11,521 bases of DNA, taken from positions 1 to 11,521 of the forward strand of contig JADLFY010000017.1 of NCBI GenBank assembly GCA_020849575.1, in the 5' to 3' direction. The translations under genes were made by a program, and so were the position numbers. The stretch is from Candidatus Peregrinibacteria bacterium (lineage in GTDB: Bacteria; Patescibacteriota; Gracilibacteria; UBA1369). Numbering within the stretch: position 1 is the first letter of the stretch; every line of letters begins with the position of its first letter. Under the pieces are notes generated by a model. That model was not told where the DNA came from, made no database searches, and saw only the letters and a program-made list of their open reading frames with translations. Positions 1-7,015 of the stretch are shown piece after piece.

Positions 1-1980
1 GAGAGCGAGTACAACTACCTTAGCAGTTTCTGCTCTGTTAATTCTTTCATAAGGTCTGAAAGTACCGTCAGAATATCCGTCGAAAATGTGTTTCTTGGAC
101 ATTAATTCGATAGCTTTACAGAAAGGAGAGTAGATAGATACATCCTTGAAGCCGGCACAACGCATCCCATCTGGGAAACCGATGATAATACCATCAGTGT
201 CCAATTCAACGAAAGCGCGGTCAGTATCAGTATCACGGCCATCGTCAGCCATTACACGAACCTGATAAACTTTGTCAGGAGCGATGTTGCCGTTGGTATC
301 ACGACCATCCCATGTATAAGAGTAGTCACCTGATGATTGATTGCTTGAACCAGTATCACGGAGTGATTTAACGATTCTTGTACCATCGAGGATTTGAACA
401 CGAAGTTTAGCTGCTCTGGAGAGATTGAATCTGACAGTAGCTCTTTCACCATCGCGTGGCTGGAAGATTTCTGGACTAACAGTAAGATTTCTAATGAGAT
501 CTTCATTTGTTGAAGGCCAGTCATCTTCGTATCCACCACCATTTTCAGTGTCTACATAGACATTGCTAGACTCTACATTTTCGGAACAACCACTGGCTGT
601 AGCTCTGATTTCATAGATATATGAACCAGTAGAAACAGTGTTGCCATTGGAATCTTTACCGTTCCAAGAAATAGTTCTAGTACCTGAAGATAATGATTGA
701 TTATCAACTAATGTTCTAATAGTTGTAGCTGTTTTCTTGATACGAACAGTTACATTGGCAGAACGAGAAATTGTATAGGTAATCTGAACATCTCTTTCAG
801 ATGGGTCGAAAGTAGTAGGGTTAGCATAGTGAGAAGTGACGATTTCACAAGAACCACCATTTCCACCATCAGTATCAACTTCAACTGAAGTGTTTTCAGT
901 GTCAGTACCAGCAGAATTAGAGGCAGTTACACGAGCTGTGTAAACCTTGTCAGAAACAAGTCCACCGCTGGAGTTACGGCCATTCCATTCATAGTAGTAA
1001 GTACCAGCAGAAAGAGAAGCATTGCTAGTAAGTGTTCTAACAGTGCTAGAACCATCCATGATAGTTACGCTTACTGTAGAAGATTTATCTACTGTGAAGT
1101 AAACTCTAGTGTTCTCATTATTTGGATTGAAAGGAGTTGGAGAAGCATAGAGATTAGTGATATTTGGAGCAGTTACAGATGGATTGCTATCGTTAACGAT
1201 AGTTACTGTAGCTGTTTCAGAATCATTACCAGCAGTATTTACTGCAGATACTTCAACTACGTAGTTGTTTGGACCCATAGTTACGCTGGAGTCATTTACA
1301 CCATTCCAAGAAAGTGTGTAAGAACCAGGTTCCTGAGTAGTCTGAGCACGAAGAGTCTTAATAATTGAACCATTGAGCTTAACGTAAGCGCCAAGGCTGG
1401 CAGTGGTATTCAATGAATAAGAAACTGTAGTTGATTGACCTTTGGTAGGGTCAAAAGAAGTTGGGTTAACAGAAACTGACACCACTGGTGCAGTTGTTGT
1501 TCCACCACCACCATTGCTGGTGAAATTAAAAGTATAAGATTTAGCATCCTGAGAAGCTGTATTGTAAACAGCTACCTGTGCTTTGTAATTACCAGAAGCT
1601 ACTGATGCATTGTTGTTATCAGTACCATTCCAGTTATAAGAATAAGAACCTGCAGAGAGGTTGTTGTCGAATACTAAAGTTTTAACGATAGTATCAGACA
1701 TGTCTTTAATCCAAACTGTAGTGTAAGCAGTTGTATTGATGCTGAAAGATACTGTAGCGCTTCCAGTGGAAGGAGTAACAGAAAGATTGGAAACCACAGG
1801 TGCAACAGCAGCAACTGTTTCAGTGCTGACTACTGGATTTGTGACTTGATAGCCAGTTTGGCTGATAGTGCCAACCGGGCTAACTTGATAGGCGGCCATT
1901 GCTGAAGTAGATACCATGCCCATTACAAAGGCGAAGAGTACCAGCTTCTTCGCAATACCGTTACGAAGAAAGTTTTTCAT
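1..1980 (-). CDS. Secreted SLH-domain surface protein with five FlgD-like Ig repeats (partial, C-terminus off the left edge)
   Basis: The frame is open from an ATG at 1980 to the window edge (660 codons, no stop reached). Residues 1-29 form a signal peptide: basic start MKNFLRNGIAKK, hydrophobic core, AMA cleavage motif. Five repeats of about 100 residues follow, beginning near residues 62, 164, 271, 378 and 496. Each has a beta-strand pattern, an xxIVKTL-like strand and a [YS]-x-WNG-x-[DN] motif (WDG in the last), typical of the FlgD Ig-like fold found in many bacterial surface proteins. Linkers are rich in Asp, Gly and Asn (for example VEVDTDGG and VELDTDG) and may bind calcium. Residues 608-660 match the start of an S-layer homology domain: FKDV, then FDGYSDGTFRP, then INRAE. 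SLH domains anchor proteins to cell-wall polymers, so this is probably a cell-surface or S-layer-associated protein, and more SLH units likely follow. No Shine-Dalgarno precedes the ATG; the start is chosen for the signal peptide. Confidence 0.9.
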   Translation of the reverse strand, partial: MKNFLRNGIAKKLVLFAFVMGMVSTSAMAAYQVSPVGTISQTGYQVTNPVVSTETVAAVAPVVSNLSVTPSTGSATVSFSINTTAYTTVWIKDMSDTIVKTLVFDNNLSAGSYSYNWNGTDNNNASVASGNYKAQVAVYNTASQDAKSYTFNFTSNGGGGTTTAPVVSVSVNPTSFDPTKGQSTTVSYSLNTTASLGAYVKLNGSIIKTLRAQTTQEPGSYTLSWNGVNDSSVTMGPNNYVVEVSAVNTAGNDSETATVTIVNDSNPSVTAPNITNLYASPTPFNPNNENTRVYFTVDKSSTVSVTIMDGSSTVRTLTSNASLSAGTYYYEWNGRNSSGGLVSDKVYTARVTASNSAGTDTENTSVEVDTDGGNGGSCEIVTSHYANPTTFDPSERDVQITYTISRSANVTVRIKKTATTIRTLVDNQSLSSGTRTISWNGKDSNGNTVSTGSYIYEIRATASGCSENVESSNVYVDTENGGGYEDDWPSTNEDLIRNLTVSPEIFQPRDGERATVRFNLSRAAKLRVQILDGTRIVKSLRDTGSSNQSSGDYSYTWDGRDTNGNIAPDKVYQVRVMADDGRDTDTDRAFVELDTDGIIIGFPDGMRCAGFKDVSIYSPFCKAIELMSKKHIFDGYSDGTFRPYERINRAETAKVVVLAL

Positions 1981-2175
1981 ATGGTTAGTATAAGTTAATT
2001 AAATTTCGAATAATATAACAAGGTTTTGACTATTCCATTACAGAATTTAAGTCTGAGTTTCTTACCGATCTGTCAAAGTACTAACCAGGCGCCTAGATAA
2101 TTGGGAGAGTGTCTCGCGTTGTTTTGGGCTTGTTTAAGACCCAATTTGACGCAATTACACCAGGTTAAGGTACGA

Positions 2176-2203
2176 ATTGTATCATAGTTTCAGTTAATGT
2201 CAA
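2176..2203 (-). promoter_or_regulatory. Sigma70-type promoter for the SLH surface protein
   Basis: Read on the minus strand, a perfect -35 (TTGACA, 2198-2203) is followed after 16 bp by a -10 TACAAT (2176-2181) preceded by TGA, an extended -10. Transcription would start near 2169, leaving a leader of about 190 nt before the ATG at 1980. The same TGATACAAT string occurs ahead of the CAU tRNA at 8738-8746. Confidence 0.75.
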
Positions 2204-2315
2204 GGGGTTGAGAAAGAGGTTTTGAGAGAGATAAATAGAGGGGGTGGGTGGAGGGTGATTTTTGAATGAAATGATTGGGAGTTGAGCGGCTCGCTAAGGG
2301 TTTAGCGCTTTGCAA

Positions 2316-2345
2316 TTGACACAGACCAGGAAGTTTGATTATATT
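2316..2345 (+). promoter_or_regulatory. Sigma70-type promoter for rpsT
   Basis: TTGACA at 2316-2321 is followed by an AT-rich -10 at 2339-2345 (TTATAT with a 17-bp spacer or TATATT with 18), preceded by TG. Transcription would start near 2352, giving a leader of about 25 nt. It probably also drives the tRNA-Trp gene downstream. Confidence 0.7.
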
Positions 2346-2377
2346 ACCGCGCGAATCTTATTTTTATAAACATAGTT

Positions 2378-2650
2378 ATGCCAATAACTTCATCTGCCAA
2401 GAAGGCTATGAGACAGGCAAAAAACCGTCTCGAAAACAGAAAACCTTATAAATCACGTCTGAAATCTGAGATCAAAAAAGTACTGACTTTTGCGAAGACT
2501 GATGCTGCTAAGGCTCAGAAACAGTTATCCGTTGCCTACAAAGTTATTGATACTGCTGCCAAGAAAAATATTATTCACAAGAATAATGCTGCCAGAAAGA
2601 AATCAAGATTGGCTGGAATTGTAGCTAAATCAGGAGCTGCCAAGAAATAA
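2378..2650 (+). CDS. rpsT: 30S ribosomal protein bS20
   Basis: This 90-residue, strongly basic protein has the length and character of bS20, which binds 16S rRNA early in assembly of the small subunit body. The N-terminal SAKKAMRQAKNRLENR segment and the C-terminal AAKKNIIHKNNAARKKSRLA segment (about residues 60-79) match the family's most conserved parts; the long helices between are Lys/Ala-rich. The ATG at 2378 fits the usual short N-terminus (MPITSSAKK). No Shine-Dalgarno lies upstream, only an AT-rich leader. In many bacteria S20 represses its own translation; nothing here shows whether that holds. The stop is 31 nt before tRNA-Trp with no obvious terminator between them, so the two are probably transcribed together. 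Confidence 0.95.
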   Translation: MPITSSAKKAMRQAKNRLENRKPYKSRLKSEIKKVLTFAKTDAAKAQKQLSVAYKVIDTAAKKNIIHKNNAARKKSRLAGIVAKSGAAKK

Positions 2651-2681
2651 TTTTAAACCGGTTAAGTTAGTTTTGCCGCAA

Positions 2682-2755
2682 AGGGTCATCGTATAGTGGC
2701 AATACAGCGGTCTCCAAAACCGTTAACGTGGGTTCGATTCCTACTGGCCCTGCCA
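2682..2755 (+). tRNA. trnW: tRNA-Trp (anticodon CCA)
   Basis: A full cloverleaf can be drawn. The acceptor stem is AGGGTCA with TGGCCCT (one G-U pair), the D stem GTAT/ATAC, the anticodon stem GCGGT/ACCGT around loop CTCCAAA (anticodon CCA at 2714-2716), and the T arm carries GGTTCGATTC. The discriminator base is G and the 3' CCA is encoded. The CCA anticodon reads UGG only. This neither requires nor formally excludes a second UGA-reading tRNA elsewhere, but the neighbouring genes give no sign of UGA recoding. Confidence 0.93.
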
Positions 2756-2766
2756 GTTTGATTTGT

Positions 2767-3342
2767 CTATTTGAGAAGAAGTTCACGGAATTTACCGAGG
2801 ACTTTTTTGGTTTCTGAAACCAAATATTCATAATCCTGATCGGAAGTATCGTCGCCAGGGTTGGCGGCTTTGTATTTAATAGGGAAAGTGCATTCAAGGG
2901 CAATTTCTTCAGGAATTACCTTGAGGAAGGGCGCGCAATAAGAGCCGTCATGCGCATAAGAACGACCGAAGGGATCAGTGTAAATGGCAGTTAAATAGTG
3001 AGCACCAGGATTTTTTTCCAGATCAAAGCAGGAATTGGGTAAACGGCTGCCTGTTGGCAAACATGGAAGTCCCAAAATGGTGACTGTCCAGCCTTCAGGA
3101 TAATTCTGGCGAAGCGCTTCTCTGTGACTGTCATAATTGCCGTGAATACGTGAAAGGGCTTGATCTGAGAGAAAACCAGGGGTGGCAAGATGTGTACTCA
3201 GGGAGTCTTTAAGAGTTGGTAAATCGAATTTTTCCTTGAAAGTAAGGATATTTTTGGCATCTTTGGCGAAAACCGAGAGGCGGGTTAATAAGCCGCAAAT
3301 GAATTCGATTGGGCCCTCTTTGGCTTTGTCTATACTAGTCAT
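2767..3342 (-). CDS. Unknown 191-residue protein, partner gene of the kinase-like protein
   Basis: The ATG at 3342 overlaps the end of the kinase-like gene by 8 bp, so the two are almost certainly one transcript with coupled translation. The family is not recognised. It has no signal peptide or membrane segment, so it is probably cytoplasmic. The N-terminal third looks helical (EFICGLLTRLSVFAKDAKNIL). The middle has a compact Gly/Pro/aromatic-rich part with strands (WTVTILGLPCLP, then HYLTAIYTDPFGRSYAHDGSYCAPF, about residues 84-141). A charged helix closes it (SETKKVLGKFRELLLK). Cysteines are few and not arranged as a metal site. It could be a substrate, regulator or adaptor of the kinase-like protein; that role is inferred from position only. 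Its 3' end lies 11 bp from the converging tRNA-Trp, with no clear terminator between. Confidence 0.8.
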   Translation of the reverse strand: MTSIDKAKEGPIEFICGLLTRLSVFAKDAKNILTFKEKFDLPTLKDSLSTHLATPGFLSDQALSRIHGNYDSHREALRQNYPEGWTVTILGLPCLPTGSRLPNSCFDLEKNPGAHYLTAIYTDPFGRSYAHDGSYCAPFLKVIPEEIALECTFPIKYKAANPGDDTSDQDYEYLVSETKKVLGKFRELLLK

Positions 3343-5170
3343 TTTGTTTTGGTTTATAATTTGCGATTTGTTCTAATTCATCAATAATTCTGCCAGTGGA
3401 AATGAATTCTGGATCAGGTCCCTGGCTGCGATCATTATTTTTGAAAACGTAAGAATGCTGATAAGAATTGAATAATTTTCGGTAAAGGTCGTAGGAGAGA
3501 GATAAAAGCTCATTACCAGATGTTTTTAGCTGTTCCGGATCAAGACGCATGCTTTCACGTGCCGGTAAAGAATTGGGATTTAAGCTCATTGATTCAGATC
3601 TCCAGCCCTGTAAAAGATAGAAAACTCTTTCAATGATTCTGGCCAACATGAATTTATGGGCGGCGCCTTTACCCAGATAGCCCATGGCTTCCATTTGCGC
3701 GATAGCGAGATTGCAGTAGGTGAGATTCAATTGCAAGCTGGCGCCGCTTTCCTTGAGCCTGTCGTATTTGGTAAAGCCACCCCAGTCAATCAAACAGCCA
3801 CTGTATTCTGTGTCTACGATGTTTTGAGGCTTGAGATCCAGATTGATATAATTGTGTTCAGTAAGGAGTTCCAGGCCTTTTACAGTACCAATGAGCGCTC
3901 TGGCGGTTTCCTGGAGTACCTTGTTGGCACCACCCTCCCCTGCTCTCTTTAAAACATCTTTAAGATTGAGGGATTCCCCTTCAGCATTCATTTTGTGGGA
4001 CATCAGAATATAGTCTACTCCGATATGGATGGGATAAAGTACATTTCTGATTCTTTCGTCGTGAAGATTGGCATCAATAATACTTTTTATATCTTCTGCA
4101 GTGTTTTTTTCATCTTCAAAGGTTTTGCGGTCGGACATGACTTTTTTCAGGACTTTATCCTGTTCTTCTTCAGAAAGATTGCCGGGGAATTCAGGGTCAA
4201 TTTTGGTGGTCTTTTTGATCAAAGCCGTACGCAGGTTCGTATCATCTTCAAAGGCATAATAGGCAGGCGCGATGGTACATAGGGCACCTCTGTTGAATTC
4301 TGGCGTTGTGTAAATAAATAAACGGCTTTTCTGTTTGGTAATTTTGTCTACATAATAATCAACTTTGGATCCTACTATCAGCATGCTGTGAATTACTTCA
4401 GGAGTCATAAAGTCAGCATGGCGGTTTTTCCAAAATAAAGTAGCATCCCAAGGGTTCCTGGCTGCTCTTTCCAGGAATTTCTGCAATCTTTCATCATCAA
4501 TATACTGGTTGAAAAGACGATAGAGCATATAGGGATCTTCGCCGTCACGGAGTTTGGGCATTTGCAAAAGCTCTTCAAAGGTTAAATCCCCTTCTTCCGG
4601 TTCAATGGCTAATGGTAAATGGAAAACCATAATTTCAGGTGTTTCCGATATATTTCCTTTGGGTGACATTATCTCTATAGTCGGTTCTGCAGAAGGAATT
4701 TCCGGATTTAGTGACTTTTGCCCCAGTCGTTCGACTTTGGTTTCTTCCAGGGCTTCCTGCTCCTTCTCATTGAGTAAATCAAGCTTGGAAGCGGGAGATG
4801 AGAGGGGTTGTTCAAGTTCATTACCTGGAGAAACTTTGGTAGGGGTATTTTCCGGATCAAGTGTGGAAGCATCGACGGGACTGACCATAGTCGGAGTATC
4901 TTCGACTGCAATGGTTTTGGCTATCTTGGCTTTGGTATCGGCCTCCTGAGCTTTAATATCGGCCTCTAATTCATCGAGGGGGACAGCGAGGCTGGTTGGT
5001 GAATCAAAGCCAATTTCATAAGGCTTGGTTTTCGCCTCCAGCAGGTCCGGGTCAACTGATGGGTTGCCGATGTGAAGGCCAGAAATGGTCGTTGATTTGG
5101 GCTCATTGACCTTAATTTTTGGTTTTTTGGGATTTTTGGAGGATCCCAAGTTGGAAATTGTTCCGTCCAT
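3335..5170 (-). CDS. Atypical Ser/Thr protein kinase-like protein with a long S/T-P-rich N-terminal tail
   Basis: This 611-residue protein is probably cytoplasmic, as no membrane segment or signal peptide is seen. Residues 1-190 are low-complexity, rich in Lys/Glu/Pro and Ser/Thr-Pro sites, including two copies of TPTxVSP at about 92-98 and 109-115. A helical part follows (about 195-260), then a kinase-like fold. ALIKK at 316-320 may hold the beta3 lysine. The catalytic loop is YINLDLKPQN (441-450), giving D445, K447 and N450 of the HRDxKxxN motif with HRD changed to NLD. IDWGG (461-465) stands in for DFG. No glycine-rich GxGxxG loop is evident, and the APE motif is replaced by an AQMEA-like stretch. 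The catalytic residues suggest activity, but a pseudokinase is possible. The S/T-P-rich tail may be phosphorylated, by itself or by another kinase. It leads a two-gene operon. The start is supported by an extended -10 promoter 21-26 bp upstream. Confidence 0.75.
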   Translation of the reverse strand: MDGTISNLGSSKNPKKPKIKVNEPKSTTISGLHIGNPSVDPDLLEAKTKPYEIGFDSPTSLAVPLDELEADIKAQEADTKAKIAKTIAVEDTPTMVSPVDASTLDPENTPTKVSPGNELEQPLSSPASKLDLLNEKEQEALEETKVERLGQKSLNPEIPSAEPTIEIMSPKGNISETPEIMVFHLPLAIEPEEGDLTFEELLQMPKLRDGEDPYMLYRLFNQYIDDERLQKFLERAARNPWDATLFWKNRHADFMTPEVIHSMLIVGSKVDYYVDKITKQKSRLFIYTTPEFNRGALCTIAPAYYAFEDDTNLRTALIKKTTKIDPEFPGNLSEEEQDKVLKKVMSDRKTFEDEKNTAEDIKSIIDANLHDERIRNVLYPIHIGVDYILMSHKMNAEGESLNLKDVLKRAGEGGANKVLQETARALIGTVKGLELLTEHNYINLDLKPQNIVDTEYSGCLIDWGGFTKYDRLKESGASLQLNLTYCNLAIAQMEAMGYLGKGAAHKFMLARIIERVFYLLQGWRSESMSLNPNSLPARESMRLDPEQLKTSGNELLSLSYDLYRKLFNSYQHSYVFKNNDRSQGPDPEFISTGRIIDELEQIANYKPKQND

Positions 5171-5190
5171 ATATTTGATTAAATCTTGAC

Positions 5191-5219
5191 ATTATAGCAC
5201 AAAATAGAGGTAAATGCCA
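5191..5219 (-). promoter_or_regulatory. Extended -10 promoter for the kinase-like operon
   Basis: On the minus strand, TGC followed by a perfect TATAAT (5191-5196) makes a strong extended -10. The -35 region is weak (TGGCAT-like), as is common for extended -10 promoters. Transcription would start near 5184, leaving a leader of only about 14 nt with no Shine-Dalgarno. Confidence 0.65.
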
Positions 5220-5227
5220 TGACCTAA

Positions 5228-5252
5228 TCACTAAAAATCCAAAAATTAGTGA
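5228..5252. repeat. Inverted repeat TCACTAA/TTAGTGA between divergent genes
   Basis: Arms of 7 bp at 5228-5234 and 5246-5252 are separated by 11 bp of A-rich sequence. The repeat sits about 30 bp upstream of the kinase operon -10 and well upstream of the DUF378 gene. It could be a regulator-binding site or a small hairpin; no further copy was noticed. Confidence 0.5.
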
Positions 5253-5350
5253 GCTACTGAAAAAAGTAGAAATCTGTTACACAAATCAGATTGCTAAAAT
5301 TTGATTTTCATATATAGTAGTTTTAGGTTTACTCTATAAAATAAAAACAT

Positions 5351-5593
5351 ATGCATAAACATAAACCAATGTGTTTAGTTGTAACGCTTTTAGCTCAGAT
5401 TGGTGCGATTAACTGGGGCCTGGTAGGTCTTGGCATGTTGATTGGCAGACCAATTAACCTGGTGAACATGATTCTCGGTTCTTTGCCGACTGTAGAAGCC
5501 ATTGTTTATCTGGTGGTAGGTGTCTGTGGTCTGATTGTACTTGGTGGTTTCCTCAAAACGGACGCTTGTGGATGTGACAAAATGGGCAAATAG
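5351..5593 (+). CDS. DUF378 family small membrane protein
   Basis: This 80-residue protein has two hydrophobic helices (about 8-30 and 47-67). It carries the family hallmark GAINWGLVGL (18-27) in the first helix and a Gly/Val-rich second helix, matching DUF378, small inner-membrane proteins of unknown function found across bacteria. The short polar C-terminus contains two close cysteines (DACGCDK). The ATG at 5351 follows an A/T-rich leader without a Shine-Dalgarno. A TATAAA at 5335-5340 could be a -10 giving a nearly leaderless message; an alternative is TTGCTA (5291) with TATAGT (5313). It ends in a strong terminator and appears to be a single-gene transcript. Confidence 0.85.
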   Translation: MHKHKPMCLVVTLLAQIGAINWGLVGLGMLIGRPINLVNMILGSLPTVEAIVYLVVGVCGLIVLGGFLKTDACGCDKMGK

Positions 5594-5614
5594 TCCGGAA
5601 ATATTAAGAAATGG

Positions 5615-5640
5615 AAAACCCCTCTTTGGAGGGGTTTTTT
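5615..5640. terminator. Bidirectional rho-independent terminator
   Basis: A perfect 10-bp stem (AAAACCCCTC at 5615-5624 with GAGGGGTTTT at 5629-5638) closes a TTTG loop and runs into a T tract. The A tract on the left gives a matching U tract on the other strand. It can therefore stop both the DUF378 transcript and the converging ppa/membrane-protein transcript. Confidence 0.92.
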
Positions 5641-5664
5641 GTTGGTGTTATTAAGCTGATTTAT

Positions 5665-6324
5665 CTAATTACTGATGCTTTTATGCGAGTTGGCGATTTT
5701 TTCGGCCAGCCATAAATCATATAGCCAGGGTAATTCTATCATGGGAGCATGACGATGAATCATAATGCCCTGAGAACTGGTTTTGATAGATTTAATCTGA
5801 GCAATATTGATAGAACCGGCATAATGAGACAGCAGTGATTCTGCCCTGAGGTCAGCCAGGTGATCAGCAGTAAGCAAAACTATGGAATCCTTTTGTCCAA
5901 GACCAATTTTGACTGGATACTGACGGTTTTTGCTGACCAGGAAAGCCTGAATTGGCAGATTATCATCGATTTGCCCGTCGGTATATTCCGATAGAGTTGA
6001 GCCAATCTTGGGACTGCCCATTTTCAGCCCTAAAGCATCAAAAAATGGTTTACTGCGCTTAATGGCCAGCAAAGCGTAATAGACAGAGACTGCCCATAAG
6101 CCAATACACCAGGCTACCAGGAAAAATGGGGATGTATACCAGGCATTTTCGGGTAAATAACCAAAACCTACTGATAGCATCAGCGGCAAAGGCAATAGAA
6201 TGGCCAGGCCGGCCAAAATCCATCCGCGCCGCATGGCGGCGCGGGTGGCCTGTAAATATTCATCATAGACTTCGGGCCGATGGCCAGGAAGAACTAAACT
6301 ACTATATATTTCATTTAAATTCAT
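5665..6324 (-). CDS. Unknown two-helix membrane protein downstream of ppa
   Basis: This 219-residue protein is not recognised as a named family. The N-terminus is cytoplasmic and basic just before the first helix (ATRAAMRRGW). Two membrane segments follow (about 34-54 and 66-88). The remaining 130 residues are soluble, on the same side as the N-terminus, with alternating strands (PVKIGLGQKDSIVLLTADHLADL, about 137-159, then GIMIHRHAPMIELPW). That C-terminal part resembles a small PH-like or GRAM-like beta domain; this is a guess from the strand pattern. The start lies 23 bp after the ppa stop with no terminator between, so the two genes form an operon. No Shine-Dalgarno precedes the ATG at 6324. 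Transcription probably ends at the shared terminator at 5615-5640. Confidence 0.75.
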   Translation of the reverse strand: MNLNEIYSSLVLPGHRPEVYDEYLQATRAAMRRGWILAGLAILLPLPLMLSVGFGYLPENAWYTSPFFLVAWCIGLWAVSVYYALLAIKRSKPFFDALGLKMGSPKIGSTLSEYTDGQIDDNLPIQAFLVSKNRQYPVKIGLGQKDSIVLLTADHLADLRAESLLSHYAGSINIAQIKSIKTSSQGIMIHRHAPMIELPWLYDLWLAEKIANSHKSISN

Positions 6325-6347
6325 CGGCTGGACGGTTTAAAGGGAGT

Positions 6348-6899
6348 TTATTGCTGAGCTGGAAATTTTTGTTTATAAATTTCGAGAGCTTCAGTAATTA
6401 ATTTTTTGGCTTCATCTGGTCCGAGGAATTTGCCAACTTTTACTGAATCACGGCCGGTTTGGGCGATTTTGTAAATTTCCATGAAAGTCTGAAGATCTTT
6501 GCGTTGATATGGGGTGAGGTCATCAACGGTTTTGACATGTTCAAAACGAGGGTCTTTTTTGTTCACACAAACAATTTTGTGATCAATTTCACCATTGTCT
6601 TCCATTTCCATAACTCCTATTACACGGCCAGTAGCGATAACTCCTGGAGCAACCGGATAAGTAGAGAATAAAACTGCATCGAGAGGATCATTATCACCAT
6701 TATTCCAGGTATTGGGAACATCACAATAGTTTACCGGATAAAAAGTCGGACCATAAAGCACACGGTCGAGCTCAAGCATGCCGATTTCTTTATTAAATTC
6801 ATATTTATTGGCATCACCAGTGCCAATTTCTACAATCAGTTTGAGTTCGTCAGGAGCTTTTTCCTGTTTGATAGTATGAAAAGGAGAATATGGATTCAT
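6348..6899 (-). CDS. ppa: Inorganic pyrophosphatase, family I (soluble)
   Basis: The enzyme hydrolyses pyrophosphate to two phosphates in the cytoplasm, pulling nucleic-acid, protein and nucleotide-sugar synthesis forward. At 183 residues it matches family I length (about 175). The metal-binding signature is DNDPLD at 69-74. By comparison with the E. coli enzyme, D69, D71, D74, D101, D106 and K108 correspond to D65, D67, D70, D97, D102 and K104, and Y143-K144 to Y141-K142. The substrate-pocket segment YGPTFYPVNYC (49-59) is also typical. The usual GKW stretch near the C-terminus is altered (TGRDSVKVGKF). All catalytic residues are present, so it should be active. The ATG at 6899 starts a normal N-terminus; no Shine-Dalgarno is seen. 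It leads an operon with the membrane protein downstream. Confidence 0.95.
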   Translation of the reverse strand: MNPYSPFHTIKQEKAPDELKLIVEIGTGDANKYEFNKEIGMLELDRVLYGPTFYPVNYCDVPNTWNNGDNDPLDAVLFSTYPVAPGVIATGRVIGVMEMEDNGEIDHKIVCVNKKDPRFEHVKTVDDLTPYQRKDLQTFMEIYKIAQTGRDSVKVGKFLGPDEAKKLITEALEIYKQKFPAQQ

Positions 6900-6931
6900 G
6901 TTTTTTGATTAAAGTATTGCGGGAATTTTTT

Positions 6932-6960
6932 AACATATTTTCAGAAGAAAGTGAATGCAA
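6932..6960 (-). promoter_or_regulatory. Probable promoter for ppa
   Basis: On the minus strand, TTGCAT (6955-6960), a 17-bp spacer and TATGTT (6932-6937) fit a moderate sigma70-type promoter. The start would be near 6925, about 26 nt before the ATG. No equally good promoter was found here for the divergent HD-domain gene. Confidence 0.55.
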
Positions 6961-7015
6961 CTTGCTTGAAAGGGCCTGCCTGAAGGAATACTTTGTGGCC
7001 AAATAAGAAATAGCT

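Larger units (their letters stand above)
1981..2377. other. Divergent intergenic region between the surface-protein gene and rpsT
   Basis: This stretch of about 400 bp has no convincing gene. It holds a minus-strand promoter near 2176-2203, the transcribed leader of the surface-protein gene (about 1981-2169), a G-rich tract at 2240-2255, a small hairpin (CGCTAA at 2292-2297 with TTAGCG at 2302-2307), and the rpsT promoter at 2316-2345. Within the leader, a 7-bp inverted repeat (2099-2105 with 2140-2146, AATTGGG/CCCAATT) and an 8-bp palindrome (AGGCGCCT, 2087-2094) could fold in the RNA. No known riboswitch was recognised. Confidence 0.7.

Noticed and set aside
252..542. Minus-strand ORF of 96 codons
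   Set aside because: Out-of-frame shadow inside the long SLH protein gene, which has a signal peptide and repeats in the other frame.
2667..2903. Minus-strand ORF of 78 codons across tRNA-Trp
   Set aside because: It is the antisense of the tRNA (its GPVGIEPTLTVLETAVLPLYDDP stretch is a well-known spurious translation of tRNA genes) and overlaps the 191-residue gene.
4554..4949. Plus-strand ORF of 131 codons opposite the kinase gene
   Set aside because: Ser-rich antisense of the low-complexity tail; no promoter and no family resemblance.
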